DNA of 64,000 bases from Lysinibacillus xylanilyticus (GCF_001183605.1 NZ_LFXJ01000005.1:682001-746000), one strand, 5' to 3'. Shown: positions 8,655 to 17,178, counted from the first letter of the stretch. Notes: generated by a model from the letters alone, not told the origin. Numbers and translations: made by a program.

Positions 8655-9404
8655 ATGAAAAAAAGGATAGGATTATTAATAGCAGCGGGTATTTCCATTA
8701 CTGCTATAGGTGTAGGAGCATTTTCATTTTTTGGTACAAAAAACTCCCCTGCGAATGGGCTTTCAATCAAGGTAGAACAGTTAAATGAACAAACGAAAAA
8801 TACTATAATAAACTTTTACAAAGATATAACCATATCACAAGACCTATATAAAATGAAAGAAGGGTCTATAGATAATAATAAACTCGACATAAAGCTCCCG
8901 ACAAGATTTGGGGATTCTGAAGCAGATACTCCTAGTAATTTATTATTTATAAGTAAAACTACTGCAGAAAAGATGGCAAAAAAGGGACTAGTACGTGAGA
9001 GAGATAATAAAGAAGGAGTCGTATCTTCAGTCCCTCTTGATTCGTTACCCAAAATGGGGAAAGGTGAAACGATCTTATTTGCAAATAAAGAATATAAAGA
9101 CTCACGAGAGATAACATTCGAGGGCAAAAAAATGAATGTTCAATACAAAGGAGACGTTTGGTTATCGCCTTCTCGTGGCGGATCCAATTCTATCCTATTA
9201 ATTGTAGATGATATATTATATAAAGAAATAAATACAAAAGAAAGTACAAGACTATTTTTATCTTTTGATAAATCTTTTGGTAATCTTAATTTAGTAACTT
9301 CAGGGAAAGACCCAGAATTACAAAAGGAAATAGGCAATATGCAAAAAACTTTGAATGCTGATGAAATAAGTGCAGTCAGTTTTGTGAATATTTCTGAAAA
9401 ATAA
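8655..9404 (+). CDS. Exported protein paralogous to 18332 (module 1), BA_5634-like
   Basis: 249 aa with an N-terminal signal or anchor (MKKRIGLLIAAG...FSFFG) and no lipobox Cys. It follows the permease by 33 bases with its own ribosome site (GAGGAGAAT). It resembles the protein at 18332: both have NGL after the anchor, then KTTAExxxKKGxxRxR, then a block ending ESxxLFxxxx, and finish VxFVxI. From memory both match a family named after B. anthracis lipoprotein BA_5634, function unknown; that assignment should be checked. Being beside an antimicrobial-peptide-type transporter in both cases suggests an extracytoplasmic helper or sensor. Confidence 0.7.
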   Translation: MKKRIGLLIAAGISITAIGVGAFSFFGTKNSPANGLSIKVEQLNEQTKNTIINFYKDITISQDLYKMKEGSIDNNKLDIKLPTRFGDSEADTPSNLLFISKTTAEKMAKKGLVRERDNKEGVVSSVPLDSLPKMGKGETILFANKEYKDSREITFEGKKMNVQYKGDVWLSPSRGGSNSILLIVDDILYKEINTKESTRLFLSFDKSFGNLNLVTSGKDPELQKEIGNMQKTLNADEISAVSFVNISEK

Positions 9405-9759
9405 TTTTTATTCTATATGAATCGATTTCATAAATCATATTCTTCAAGAGCTTAGACTGCTCTTATTAAGAAAACTTACAATGGCAGTAATGACAAGGTT
9501 GTCCCTTCTCCTACTGCCTTTTTCTGATGTTATGTAAAATTATAGTGTATTAGCTATATTACTTCTGTTATCTAAATAAGCGGGTCAAAAGTAATTGACA
9601 ATGGCTGCTGGTGCAGCTATTAGAGGGATTTTTGTTGAGAAAGTATCACTATCTTTAATTACCTAGATAGGCGCATTTGGAATTAAGTATTCCTTGTAAG
9701 TTGGAGATAGTGTTTCCGCCTGCTACCATTGAATATCTACCTCTAAATTCTTTTTCTAA
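9405..9759. other. Intergenic region with two weak hairpins
   Basis: AAGAGC/GCTCTT (about 9447-9465) and GGCAGTA (9483-9489) with TACTGCC (9512-9518) followed by five T; the latter is the likely terminator of module 1. A 21-codon frame from the ATG at about 9603 lacks a ribosome site and is not called. Confidence 0.5.
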
Positions 9760-10173
9760 TTACTGTATTAATTCTTCTCCAGTTAAAATTTCATATAGAT
9801 CTGCTGAATCTTGCTTTGTTAATTTCACGTACTTATTTGTATCCGTAACAATTTCTAAATTTTCACCATTCGGGGTAATCCAAAGTAAATAAGAGGCTAT
9901 TTTGTTTTCGCTACTGTTCTTAAATGGAAATTGAAATTGGTAGTCAGCATAGCGTGCCAATTCTACTTTTGTATTTTCCCAATTAGCATTCTTAACTATC
10001 CCATACGCTTTTTCCACCTGTTTTTTTTGATTGACTTCTTTGTAGTCTTCAAAAATATTTTCTTCACCAGTTCGTTTCTGCACTGTTATTTTTTGCCCCA
10101 CCATTTCATTCAAACAACCCGAAGTAACTAACATTACAGCTAATAGAGAAAAAAATAGTATTATTTTTTTCAA
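9760..10173 (-). CDS. Small lipoprotein of unknown function
   Basis: 137 aa starting at a TTG with GGGGG ribosome site 6-10 bases upstream. Signal peptide with lipobox LVTSGC (Cys20), so a membrane-anchored lipoprotein. The mature part (NEMVGQKITVQ... to the end) is charged and has no motif I recognise. It is transcribed toward module 1 and away from the two-component system at 11085, with no operon partner. Confidence 0.7.
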   Translation of the reverse strand: MKKIILFFSLLAVMLVTSGCLNEMVGQKITVQKRTGEENIFEDYKEVNQKKQVEKAYGIVKNANWENTKVELARYADYQFQFPFKNSSENKIASYLLWITPNGENLEIVTDTNKYVKLTKQDSADLYEILTGEELIQ

Positions 10174-10484
10174 CCCGTTTCCCCCTTATTATTTCTTATA
10201 GACTAAATTTCACCGTTATCTTAATAAGAAACTACCTTTGACTTCGGTAGTAATCTTTAACTCTTGCACTCTTTTAGTTTTTGCTACTTTTATTATATAT
10301 AATCGTTTCTCCCAAAATATTCACTTAAACTCTCGTATTTCTCTAGATAAACCTCGCAGTATCTCCATATAAACTGGACAGTAAAAAGAATGAAGGGGGA
10401 TGAGTAAAAAACTTGAGCTAAAGAATGAAGTTGTTAGCCATCATAAGTAGAATATTAATTTTACAAATAAATCTTTAAACGACA
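10174..10484. other. Intergenic with possible IS3-like end remnant
   Basis: At about 10370-10440 there is ACTGGACAGTAAAAAG, then a GAAGGGGG ribosome site and a 16-codon frame MSKKLELKNEVVSHHK. This looks like the left end and first codons of an IS3-group element, now reduced to a stub. Identification is tentative. Confidence 0.3.
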
Positions 10485-10523
10485 AAATAAGAATCCATCT
10501 TTTTTAAAAATGGATTCTTATTA
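10485..10523 (-). terminator. Hairpin terminator after the 53-aa peptide gene
   Basis: Perfect stem AATAAGAATCCAT / ATGGATTCTTATT with an 11-base loop. On the minus strand it lies 23 bases past the stop of the peptide gene. Same stem core as the terminator at 1649. Confidence 0.65.
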
Positions 10524-10545
10524 TTAATCATATTGAAAAATACTT

Positions 10546-10707
10546 TTAAGAAATTTTAATCATTGCCCTACTAACAAGTGACTTCATACACTTAAAGAAG
10601 ATCTCCTCTGCTCCTAACGCTTTAAGGGATACGAATGTTAAACACGAACACAATAGCAACATAAATACGGCCAATAACAACAATGGACGTAGATTAATAT
10701 TATACAT
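10546..10707 (-). CDS. Small hydrophobic peptide, 53 aa
   Basis: Starts MYNINLRPLLLLAVFMLLL and contains LCSC in the hydrophobic segment and a later FKCMKS. The ATG is preceded by TAAGGAG at good spacing, and a terminator follows, so it looks like a real transcription unit. One membrane helix or a signal peptide is expected. It is divergent from the two-component system at 11085, with 377 bases between. I do not recognise a family; a secreted or membrane peptide linked to that system is only a guess. Confidence 0.5.
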   Translation of the reverse strand: MYNINLRPLLLLAVFMLLLCSCLTFVSLKALGAEEIFFKCMKSLVSRAMIKIS

Positions 10708-11084
10708 AAAACCTTCTCCTTAGTTGAGTAAGTTGAAAGAAAACAGCTGTATAGACATATAAATCTCTAGACGCTTTATTCTATTGAAAGTACACATCTA
10801 ATAGAATTAATTTTCTTCCTAACAACTAATGTACATGACCAATATGGTGTCTATGTGGAGATATTGAAGTGTTTATGTAGAGAAATTGAAGCCAAAGTTT
10901 TCCTTCGAGTATTGTGCACTCATTGAAGTTACCGAAAAACAAAACTTTTGTTAAATGCCTTTTTGTCGGAACGAAAATTATCTTTATGAATTAGATGATA
11001 GTTGAGGTTATAAAAGGGAAGATGAGGTATCTTCACATAAACTACAGATTGAAAGGTTATAATTACTGCGAGGGGGATATATCG
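10708..11084. other. Divergent promoter region
   Basis: Separates the 53-aa peptide from the response regulator. A loose direct repeat (GTGGAGATATTGAAGTGTTTATGT and GTAGAGAAATTGAAGCC) lies near 10853-10893. An in-frame upstream ATG at 10995 has no ribosome site. Confidence 0.4.
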
Positions 11085-11747
11085 ATGAACTATCATATTC
11101 TTGTAGTAGAAGACGATTTAGAGATTCAAGAATTAATTAAACAGTTTTTAATGACACAAAATTATACTATAGAGGTTGCATCAGATGGTTTAGAGGGAAT
11201 GAAACGATTTAATACTCAAGCCTTTGATTTAATTCTTCTTGATGTAATGATGCCTAACCTTAACGGATTTGAAGTTGCCAAAATGATTCGCAGTGAGTCA
11301 AGTATACCAATTATTATGTTAACCGCTTTAGAAGAGGAACAAGATCAAATGAAAGGCTTTGATTTAGGGATTGACGATTATATAACAAAACCATTTTCAT
11401 TTCATGTGTTGATTAGACGAGTACAAGCGATTCTAAGAAGAAGTTATAGTAATAATAAGGAGAATCATTTAAGTTTTAACGAACTAAATGTCGATCGTGA
11501 TGGATATAAAGCTTTTGTAAATAAGATTGAAGTACCATTAACAACAAAAGAGTTCGAAATTCTACAACTACTACTTCATAATGAAAAAAAGGTGCTTACT
11601 AGAGAAATCATCATTGAAAAAATTTGGGGATATGATTATGCAGGAGAAACACGAATGATTGATACACATATAAAAAATTTAAGAAAAAAATTAAATATAC
11701 CCTATATTAAAACAGTAAAGGGTATTGGATACAAAATCGATGAATAG
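11085..11747 (+). CDS. OmpR-family response regulator
   Basis: 220 aa from the ATG at 11085, preceded by GAGGGGGAT. Receiver domain with EDD at 9-11, Asp53 in LLDVMMP and KPF near 102; winged-helix domain at about 125-220 ending KTVKGIGYKI. A generic VanR/PhoP-like regulator. Its stop overlaps the start of the kinase gene. No transporter follows, so targets must lie elsewhere or at the divergent peptide gene. Confidence 0.9.
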   Translation: MNYHILVVEDDLEIQELIKQFLMTQNYTIEVASDGLEGMKRFNTQAFDLILLDVMMPNLNGFEVAKMIRSESSIPIIMLTALEEEQDQMKGFDLGIDDYITKPFSFHVLIRRVQAILRRSYSNNKENHLSFNELNVDRDGYKAFVNKIEVPLTTKEFEILQLLLHNEKKVLTREIIIEKIWGYDYAGETRMIDTHIKNLRKKLNIPYIKTVKGIGYKIDE

Positions 11748-13200
11748 GATTGTCAACATCATGAAGATGAAAAAAATAACCTATAAACTCTTTATGATTA
11801 CTTCTCTCATATTGTTATCTTTTGCAGTCTTAATATATTTAACTTTATACTTCTTCCTTCCAACTTTTTATGAACAATATAAAACTAATCAGCTGCAATC
11901 AGGAATAGAGGAAATAATCCATAATTCTAAGAATTTAACATTAACAAGTGCGAAACCGCTTTTTGACGACTATATCAAAAATAACAATGCCTTCATTTAC
12001 CTACAAACTAAAGAAGGAACTATTATATATTCGCCTAATTTTTTGATGCAGGGAATTTCGCAATCATCGTATGCTCCTGCAAAAACTGCATTAATACAGA
12101 ATGAAACTCCTAGGAATGCATATTTTGTTACTTTGCCGATTCAATTTCTAGATGAAGGTAATTTGATGGTTACTGTAATGGCGACATTTCAACCTATTGA
12201 TGAAGCGTCGCAGGTCTTAGTACGTTTTCTACCTTTTATAAGTATCATTGTAGTAGTTATTGGATTGGGGAGTGCCTATTTATATTCAAGGTTCATTACA
12301 AAACCGCTCATTTATATAAATGAGGGCGCGCAAAAGATGGCAAACCTAGATTTTTCTGAAAACATCGTAGTTCGTTCAAATGACGAATTAGAGGAATTAT
12401 CCAATAGCTTGAATGAAATGTCGAATAATTTGCAACGGACTATGATCGATTTACAAAAGGCAAATGAGCAATTAAAAGATGATATTGAAAGAGAGAGGAA
12501 AATTGAAACAAAACGTAGGGAATTTTTCGCAACTGTTGCACATGAATTAAAAACGCCTCTCACTGTAATGAAAGGATATTTAGAAGGAATGATTTATAAT
12601 ATCGGTCCTTATCAAAATCGTGATCTCTATTTAGAAAAAAACCACAAAATAATCGAAAGTATGGAGCAATTGGTTCGGGAAATTTTAAGTATGTCTAAAC
12701 TAGAACAAGATACCTTTAAACTGGAATTGGAAGAAGTCAATCTTTTAGAATTATTGGATACAATAACGAAAGATCTAGGTTATTTTGCTTCTCAAAAAGA
12801 TATTCAGATAATAACACAAATTTCTCCTTACATGAATGTAGATACAGATCGGGACTTATTAGAAAAAGCCTTGAAAAATATAATTCATAATGCGATTACT
12901 TATTCACCGCAAGGAGAAACAGTGTTTATAGAGGTAACTGAGCTTTCAAAAGAAAGTCAGATTGAAATAAAAGTGATTAATACAGGTGTTAACATTAAAG
13001 AAGAAGAAATCCAACAATTATTCGAGCCATTTTATCGAATCGAAAAGTCAAGAAATCGCAATACTGGTGGAAGTGGGCTAGGTCTATATATTGTAAAACA
13101 AATTTTTGAATCTCTATCTGTTACTTATTCAATAACTAATATCGAAAATGGCGTTCAATTTTTAGTTCATATACCTTGTTTCGTCGATAAACGTAAATAG
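11740..13200 (+). CDS. Sensor histidine kinase with extracellular domain and HAMP
   Basis: 486 aa from the ATG at 11740, which overlaps the regulator stop; an alternative ATG lies at 11761. First helix at about 17-40, extracellular sensing domain at 41-160, second helix at 163-182, HAMP at about 183-240, dimerisation domain with His268 in VAHELKTPLT, and ATPase domain with NIIHNAITYS and GGSGLGLYIV. The order matches classical VanS/PhoR-type kinases. The ligand is unknown. Confidence 0.9.
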   Translation: MNRIVNIMKMKKITYKLFMITSLILLSFAVLIYLTLYFFLPTFYEQYKTNQLQSGIEEIIHNSKNLTLTSAKPLFDDYIKNNNAFIYLQTKEGTIIYSPNFLMQGISQSSYAPAKTALIQNETPRNAYFVTLPIQFLDEGNLMVTVMATFQPIDEASQVLVRFLPFISIIVVVIGLGSAYLYSRFITKPLIYINEGAQKMANLDFSENIVVRSNDELEELSNSLNEMSNNLQRTMIDLQKANEQLKDDIERERKIETKRREFFATVAHELKTPLTVMKGYLEGMIYNIGPYQNRDLYLEKNHKIIESMEQLVREILSMSKLEQDTFKLELEEVNLLELLDTITKDLGYFASQKDIQIITQISPYMNVDTDRDLLEKALKNIIHNAITYSPQGETVFIEVTELSKESQIEIKVINTGVNIKEEEIQQLFEPFYRIEKSRNRNTGGSGLGLYIVKQIFESLSVTYSITNIENGVQFLVHIPCFVDKRK

Positions 13201-13268
13201 AGGAATTTTCTTTCATCATAATCAGGCGCTTTACTGCTTCATTACACAACGGAAATAATAATAATGTT

Positions 13269-13312
13269 TTAAACGGCTTGAGTCCTATTTTTAAGGACTC
13301 AAGCCGTTTAAT
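13269..13312 (+). terminator. Terminator after the second two-component system
   Basis: Stem AAACGGCTTGAGTCC / GGACTCAAGCCGTTT with a 9-base loop. The 3' arm and following TTTAATCGTTTCTG recur at 14142-14163, so the terminator belongs to a duplicated block. Confidence 0.75.
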
Positions 13313-13364
13313 CGTTTCTGACAGCGATAGTGATTATAAGTATGACATTGAAAGTAGAAATATT

Positions 13365-13395
13365 AAAAGGGTCACCGGAGGATAGTGACCCTTAG
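13365..13395 (-). terminator. Minus-strand terminator after the broken yjcZ
   Basis: Stem AAGGGTCAC / GTGACCCTT with a 9-base loop; on the minus strand it is followed by TTAATATTT. Confidence 0.55.
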
Positions 13396-13467
13396 TAAAG
13401 ATTTAGAAGTGTAAGGTTAAGTCGGTAACCTTACAATAGTTATGAGCATTAGTGGCGGTTTTGGGTA

Positions 13468-13578
13468 TTAATAAACCCTTAATAAACTAGTGCCAACAAT
13501 AATTAGAGGAATGGATAGAACAACAATTAGCGCGAATGCTGAACTAGTACCATAACCACTACCATATTAATGAGTCAT
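13468..13578 (-). pseudogene. yjcZ-type spore micropeptide with stop at codon 4
   Basis: The frame reads MTH-stop-YGSGYGTSSAFALIVVLSI and on to LRVY-stop, and has a GGAAG ribosome site. The Gly/Tyr head, FALIVVL helix and LIIVG tail are the pattern of YjcZ-family sporulation peptides such as the intact one at 13888. The in-frame TAA at 13567-13569 breaks it. Either a nonsense mutation or a sequencing error is possible. Confidence 0.65.
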
Positions 13579-13787
13579 AGTAACTTCCTAACTCATAATT
13601 TATACTATGCATAGTAATCGAAAGTGATATTGATAATTATCTATATAATGTTAAGCATTTTTATAAAAGAGGAATGATGACGATTAATAATTGGTTAATG
13701 ATAATGGATGCAATAACAATGTGATTTCAAAAAAGAGCAGCAGGATAGATTTGTATCTCAATTCAAATTATATGTAGCAGGTTAAAG

Positions 13788-13820
13788 TTAAAAGGATCAC
13801 TTTAATAAAAGTGATCCTAG
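13788..13820 (-). terminator. Minus-strand terminator after yjcZ
   Basis: Stem AGGATCACTTT / AAAGTGATCCT with a 4-base loop; the minus strand continues TTTAACTTT. It lies about 70 bases past the stop of the intact yjcZ. Confidence 0.7.
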
Positions 13821-13887
13821 AATAAGGAGGCGTTAGGTTCATTTGTTATATCCTATTTTTTTCATTGTTGTGAACAAAAAAGGTTTA

Positions 13888-14007
13888 CTAATACATGAAA
13901 GTAGCGCCGACAATAATTAAAAGTATAAATAGAACGACAATTAGAACGAATGTTGAGCCGCCGCCATAGCCGCTATTGCCACCACAGCCGCCATAATAGT
14001 ATCCCAT
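13888..14007 (-). CDS. yjcZ: YjcZ-family sporulation micropeptide, 39 aa
   Basis: [18 protein letters not shown] is followed by a single helix [17 protein letters not shown] and the end TFMY. The Gly/Tyr-rich head plus one hydrophobic helix ending IVGA is the hallmark of the YjcZ/YjcM-like peptides found in many sporulating Bacilli. The ATG has GGAGG eight bases upstream. It supports a spore-forming host. Function is not established beyond sporulation association. Confidence 0.85.
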   Translation of the reverse strand: MGYYYGGCGGNSGYGGGSTFVLIVVLFILLIIVGATFMY

Positions 14008-14113
14008 GATGTATTCCTCCTTTCAATATTTATAATATGTATCGATGTAGAAAGTGAAGGAGGTAATTATCTAATTTTAAATTTTTTTGATTAGGGTGGG
14101 TTCCTCCTTTTAA

Positions 14114-14156
14114 GCGGCTTGAGATCTGAATGCTAAAGGACTCAAGCCGTTTAATC
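14114..14156. terminator. Hairpin between yjcZ and the MarR gene
   Basis: AAGCGGCTTGAG / CTCAAGCCGTTT with a 17-base loop. It resembles the terminator at 13269, including TTTAATCGTTTCTG after the 3' arm. On the minus strand it lies downstream of the MarR gene and may serve it. Confidence 0.55.
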
Positions 14157-14193
14157 GTTTCTGGTAGCCGTAGGGAAGGTAAGTCGGGGATAT

Positions 14194-14700
14194 TTATTCC
14201 TCTAATTGAACCAATGATTGATTTAAGACGTCTTCTAAAACTCTAGTTAAAAAATCCAATTCATTAGAGTGGTATTTATTTAAAAAATGAATTACATTCT
14301 TTTCTATATGCTCATGGAGGTCCTTGTGAACCTCAAACAATTCATATCCGAGTGGCGTAATAGAAAAGAGAATTTCCTTTTTATTATCGGGCAATTGCTC
14401 TTTTCTTATGAGGTTCAAACTTTCTAACTTGCGCGTAATTTTTGAAACAGTTCCTTTTGGAATTTCCATTTCTTTGGAGATTGTAATGCCATTGACGGGC
14501 CCGAATTTTCCAACTGCTTCTAAAACATGTAACATCATTATAGTTATATTCGGCAAAAGTTGTCTTAAAATTGGATTTTTAATCTTTTGGGCCATCCATT
14601 GTTTTTCCTCGTCATCTCCGTCTGCAAATCTTTTCGAAATTTGCTCTGTTAATTTAATGATTTGAAAAACAAGAGCATCCTTTTCTGTATTTTCGTACAT
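14194..14700 (-). CDS. MarR-family transcriptional repressor
   Basis: 168 aa. The winged helix at about 60-125 has GPVNGITISKEMEIPKGTVSKI as the helix-turn-helix and a wing with LPDNKKEILFSITPLG. N- and C-terminal helices should form the dimer. The ATG follows AAAAGGTGA. It is divergent from the oxidoreductase gene at 14858, and that promoter carries two GTTTC...GAAAC palindromes, so it very likely represses that gene. The ligand is unknown, perhaps a quinone or electrophile. Confidence 0.88.
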   Translation of the reverse strand: MYENTEKDALVFQIIKLTEQISKRFADGDDEEKQWMAQKIKNPILRQLLPNITIMMLHVLEAVGKFGPVNGITISKEMEIPKGTVSKITRKLESLNLIRKEQLPDNKKEILFSITPLGYELFEVHKDLHEHIEKNVIHFLNKYHSNELDFLTRVLEDVLNQSLVQLEE

Positions 14701-14778
14701 CGTTTATTCACCTTTTCATAAATTTATTAAGAAATATGCCTGTTTCTATAGTATACAAGAAAAAAGCAATCTCACAAA

Positions 14779-14791
14779 GTTTCTTGGAAAC
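14779..14791. promoter_or_regulatory. Operator 1, palindrome GTTTCTTGGAAAC
   Basis: Near-perfect palindrome just upstream of the -35 box, followed by AATATTG. It matches operator 2 in 12 of 13 bases. Probable MarR binding site. Confidence 0.7.
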
Positions 14792-14795
14792 AATA

Positions 14796-14823
14796 TTGAC
14801 ATTGATTCATAAAGTGGTAATAT
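14796..14823 (+). promoter_or_regulatory. Sigma-A promoter of the oxidoreductase gene
   Basis: -35 TTGACA (14796-14801), 16-base spacer, -10 TAATAT (14818-14823). Transcription would begin at about 14830, inside operator 2. Confidence 0.75.
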
Positions 14824-14824
14824 G

Positions 14825-14837
14825 GTTTCTAGGAAAC
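14825..14837. promoter_or_regulatory. Operator 2, palindrome GTTTCTAGGAAAC
   Basis: Perfect palindrome just after the -10 box, covering the expected transcription start, 46 bases from operator 1. An upstream in-frame ATG at 14822 falls in this operator, which argues for the later ATG as the true start. Confidence 0.75.
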
Positions 14838-14857
14838 AATATGGGGGAGAGGATAAA

Positions 14858-15868
14858 ATGAGAGATCAAGAAAAGATGCAAGTCGTTCGTATTTATGAAT
14901 ATGGGGGTCCTGAAAAAATGCAGTTAGAATGGCTTGATATCCCTGAAATAGGTAAAGATGAGGCGCTCGTCAAAGTAAAGTTTGCCTCTGTGAATTTCCT
15001 TGATATTCAGATGCGACGGGGTGACCTGGTAAAGCAAAAATTTTACGGAAAGGAAGCAGGTTTAAATAATAACCTGCCGATTACGATTGGTAGTCAATGT
15101 ATGGGTGTTGTTGAAGCTGTAGGTGAAAATGTAGACCATTTAAAACCTGGAGATAGGGTAATCTGTGGAGGCGTGGGAACCTATGCAACCCATGTAATTT
15201 CTTCAGCAAAGAGAATGATTCCAATAAATATAGATATTCCTGATCAACAAGCAGCAGCGGGACTGACACAGGGATTTTTGGCCTATGCCTTTACACATAA
15301 AGCTTATCCTATTCAAGAAGGGGAATGGTGTTTAATTCAAGCAGCAGCTGGCGGACTTGGAAGTTTAATATGCCAAATGGCGAAGCTTCGAGGAGGAAAA
15401 GTAATCGGTGTAACATCAAAAGAAGAAAAGGCGAAATTTGTGCTTGAAGCTGGTGCAGATATCGTTTTGATTTCCTCAAAAGAGAACATTCCTGAGAGAG
15501 TTAGAGAAATAACAAATGGAGAGGGTGTCCGTGTAGTTTATGACGGGGTTGGAAAGGATACCTTTGATTCAAATTTGAATAGTCTTGGTTTAGGAGGTTA
15601 TCTAGTGATGTATGGTCAGTCAAGTGGATATGTTCCGCCATTTGATTTAATGAAACTTCAGGAAAAAGGTTCTCTATTTTTAACAAGAACAAATGGACTT
15701 CCGTATATGAAATATTGGCCCGAATTTATGGAGAATTTCCAAAAGTGGGTAGCAAATGACGGTTTTTCAATAAAAATAGACCATGTGTATCCCTTAAAAG
15801 ATGTAGCTAAGGCACATTCTAAAATGGAAGATAGAAACTCGGTTGGGCGAATTTTGTTAAAGCCTTAA
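14858..15868 (+). CDS. Zinc-free MDR oxidoreductase (quinone reductase-like)
   Basis: 336 aa from the ATG at 14858 with GGGGGAGAGG upstream. Medium-chain dehydrogenase/reductase with an N-terminal GroES-like fold (about 10-130, ITIGSQCMGVVEAVGENVDHLKPGDRV) and a Rossmann fold containing AAAGGLGSLICQMAK for NADPH binding. The cysteine ligands for catalytic zinc are absent, as in quinone oxidoreductases (QOR/Zta1 type). Likely reduces quinones or reactive carbonyls with NADPH. Divergent MarR gene and overlapping operators indicate repression relieved by its substrate class. Confidence 0.87.
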   Translation: MRDQEKMQVVRIYEYGGPEKMQLEWLDIPEIGKDEALVKVKFASVNFLDIQMRRGDLVKQKFYGKEAGLNNNLPITIGSQCMGVVEAVGENVDHLKPGDRVICGGVGTYATHVISSAKRMIPINIDIPDQQAAAGLTQGFLAYAFTHKAYPIQEGEWCLIQAAAGGLGSLICQMAKLRGGKVIGVTSKEEKAKFVLEAGADIVLISSKENIPERVREITNGEGVRVVYDGVGKDTFDSNLNSLGLGGYLVMYGQSSGYVPPFDLMKLQEKGSLFLTRTNGLPYMKYWPEFMENFQKWVANDGFSIKIDHVYPLKDVAKAHSKMEDRNSVGRILLKP

Positions 15869-15939
15869 GTAATATATAACGAAATAGGGTATTCCATTTG
15901 TATTTTGATGTAATTATATGGTAATATAGGATAAATCTA

Positions 15940-16137
15940 TTTGGATGGAAAGGGTACAGGAGAACACGTATGCCAACATTTACTTTGTAATGATCAATAA
16001 ATTGGATAGCATTGCCCTCAAAAAAACAATGTTTTTTTCAAGGGGGTAGTATGCCCATTTTTCTCATTACAAAGGAACCGAGCAACCCTGTAGTCTCAAT
16101 GCGTCAGGAGGTCCTTGTTTAGGACCTCCTTTTTTAT
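15940..16137 (+). ncRNA. Candidate structured RNA ending in a terminator (possibly 6S-like)
   Basis: No coding frame. The sequence folds as a rod: TACAGG (15956) with CCTGTA (16088), TTACTTTGTAATGA (about 15979) with TCATTACAAAGGAA (about 16060), and an apical stem TGCCCTCAAAAAAA with TTTTTTTCAAGGGGGTA, separated by two-sided bulges. A strong terminator (AGGAGGTCCT / AGGACCTCCT, about 16107-16131, then T6) closes it. Length near 190 and rod shape with bubbles suggest 6S RNA, but I could not confirm the conserved central bubble. A 12-bp inverted repeat ATCTATTTGGAT / ATCCAAATAGAT flanks the region. Confidence 0.4.
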
Positions 16138-16216
16138 TTATACTATAAATTTTACATTGTACTACGAAATATCCAAATAGATGCTTGCGTACCTTTACTT
16201 AAGAGGTGAAGGATTA

Positions 16217-16714
16217 ATGTTAAATATTACATTCCGATGGAAGCTTTCACAAATACCAGAACGAACTGTCAAGAAGCACTGCAAAATGTGTGGGAAATTA
16301 TCTGTTTTTACGGATACAAATGTACGAAGACATAACTCAAACGGAAAAAATATATATCAATATGCAATATATAAATGTGAAAAAAATCATACGTGGAATA
16401 AAAAGCTCGCTATTTATAAAACATTCTCAGAGCATGTTACTGAAGTTGAGGAGCAGAAAGAAGAAACTTCAATATTATCTACGATTCCGATAATCAGCTT
16501 AGTAGAACAAGGAATAAAGGTGATACACATTGTATTAGATGATGTGATTGGAAAACATCGAATTGATAAAGTGCTTGCAATCCAAATTGAAGATTGGAGT
16601 CGATCAAAGATCATCAAAAAAATTGAAAAAGGAACGATTCAATTAAATGATCAAATCATTAAACCTAGCGCAAAATTGTCCAAGGGTGAACGAATTTCAA
16701 TTTTCATTGACTAA
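16217..16714 (+). CDS. Zinc-knuckle plus S4-like RNA-binding protein
   Basis: 165 aa from the ATG at 16217, preceded by GAGGTGAAGG. The N-terminal part has a zinc-ribbon-like set of Cys and His (HCKMCGKL, later YKCEKNHTW). The C-terminal part (about 110-165) reads RIDKVLAIQI, RSKIIKKIEKGTIQLNDQIIKPSAKL and KGERISIF, the S4 pattern of two helices followed by a beta-turn with a V/I-N-G/D-like loop. S4 domains bind structured RNA in ribosomal, tRNA and rRNA-modification proteins. Function is unknown; RNA binding is inferred. Own terminator at 16722. Confidence 0.65.
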   Translation: MLNITFRWKLSQIPERTVKKHCKMCGKLSVFTDTNVRRHNSNGKNIYQYAIYKCEKNHTWNKKLAIYKTFSEHVTEVEEQKEETSILSTIPIISLVEQGIKVIHIVLDDVIGKHRIDKVLAIQIEDWSRSKIIKKIEKGTIQLNDQIIKPSAKLSKGERISIFID

Positions 16715-16721
16715 ATAACTT

Positions 16722-16776
16722 CAAGGTCGCAACATGGTGAAGGGAGACATTCCTTACACGGTTGCGACCTTTTTGT
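16722..16776 (+). terminator. Terminator after the S4 protein
   Basis: Perfect stem AAGGTCGCAAC / GTTGCGACCTT (16723-16733 and 16761-16771), then TTTTTG. Confidence 0.8.
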
Positions 16777-17178
16777 TTGAGGGAGGGAGAAACTCACATG
16801 TTATAAAAAGAGCAACCCATAAAAAAGTTGTAGTTTTAACTTCTTTCAGCAACTAAAAATCTTTATACCTGTATGGTAGCGTCCAACACCCTTTAATTGG
16901 ATTTTTTTGAAAAACGATGAAACTAAGATGATAAATTCACGTCTAATAACCGAATCATAATTTTAGGAGGCGAATATGTGGATTGTAATGAATTTTAACA
17001 ACTTTGGTATTTTACAGATTAATCAATGACAAAGCTGCTCTTTGTGGTTTAAAAATGGAAAATATAGGGTTTTATTGCCTTGAAGTATAAAGATTACGAT
17101 ATGCCTGAATTAATGAGCTTAATTAACAAAAAAATTCAGTTGATTAAGGATAGGAAAAAAATAAAGGGAGCTAATATC
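16777..17178. other. Intergenic with a short family-A repeat end and a 17-codon frame
   Basis: At about 16834-16846 TTAACTTCTTTCAGCA matches the left end of the mobile repeat found whole at 19008 and 39990. At 16976-17029 a strong TTTTAGGAGG site precedes MWIVMNFNNFGILQINQ-stop, too short to assign. The rest has no visible gene. Confidence 0.45.

Noticed and set aside
9603..9666. Short frame MAAGAAIRGIFVEK... resembling a bacteriocin-like peptide
   Set aside because: No ribosome site, 21 codons, no export or processing genes next to it.
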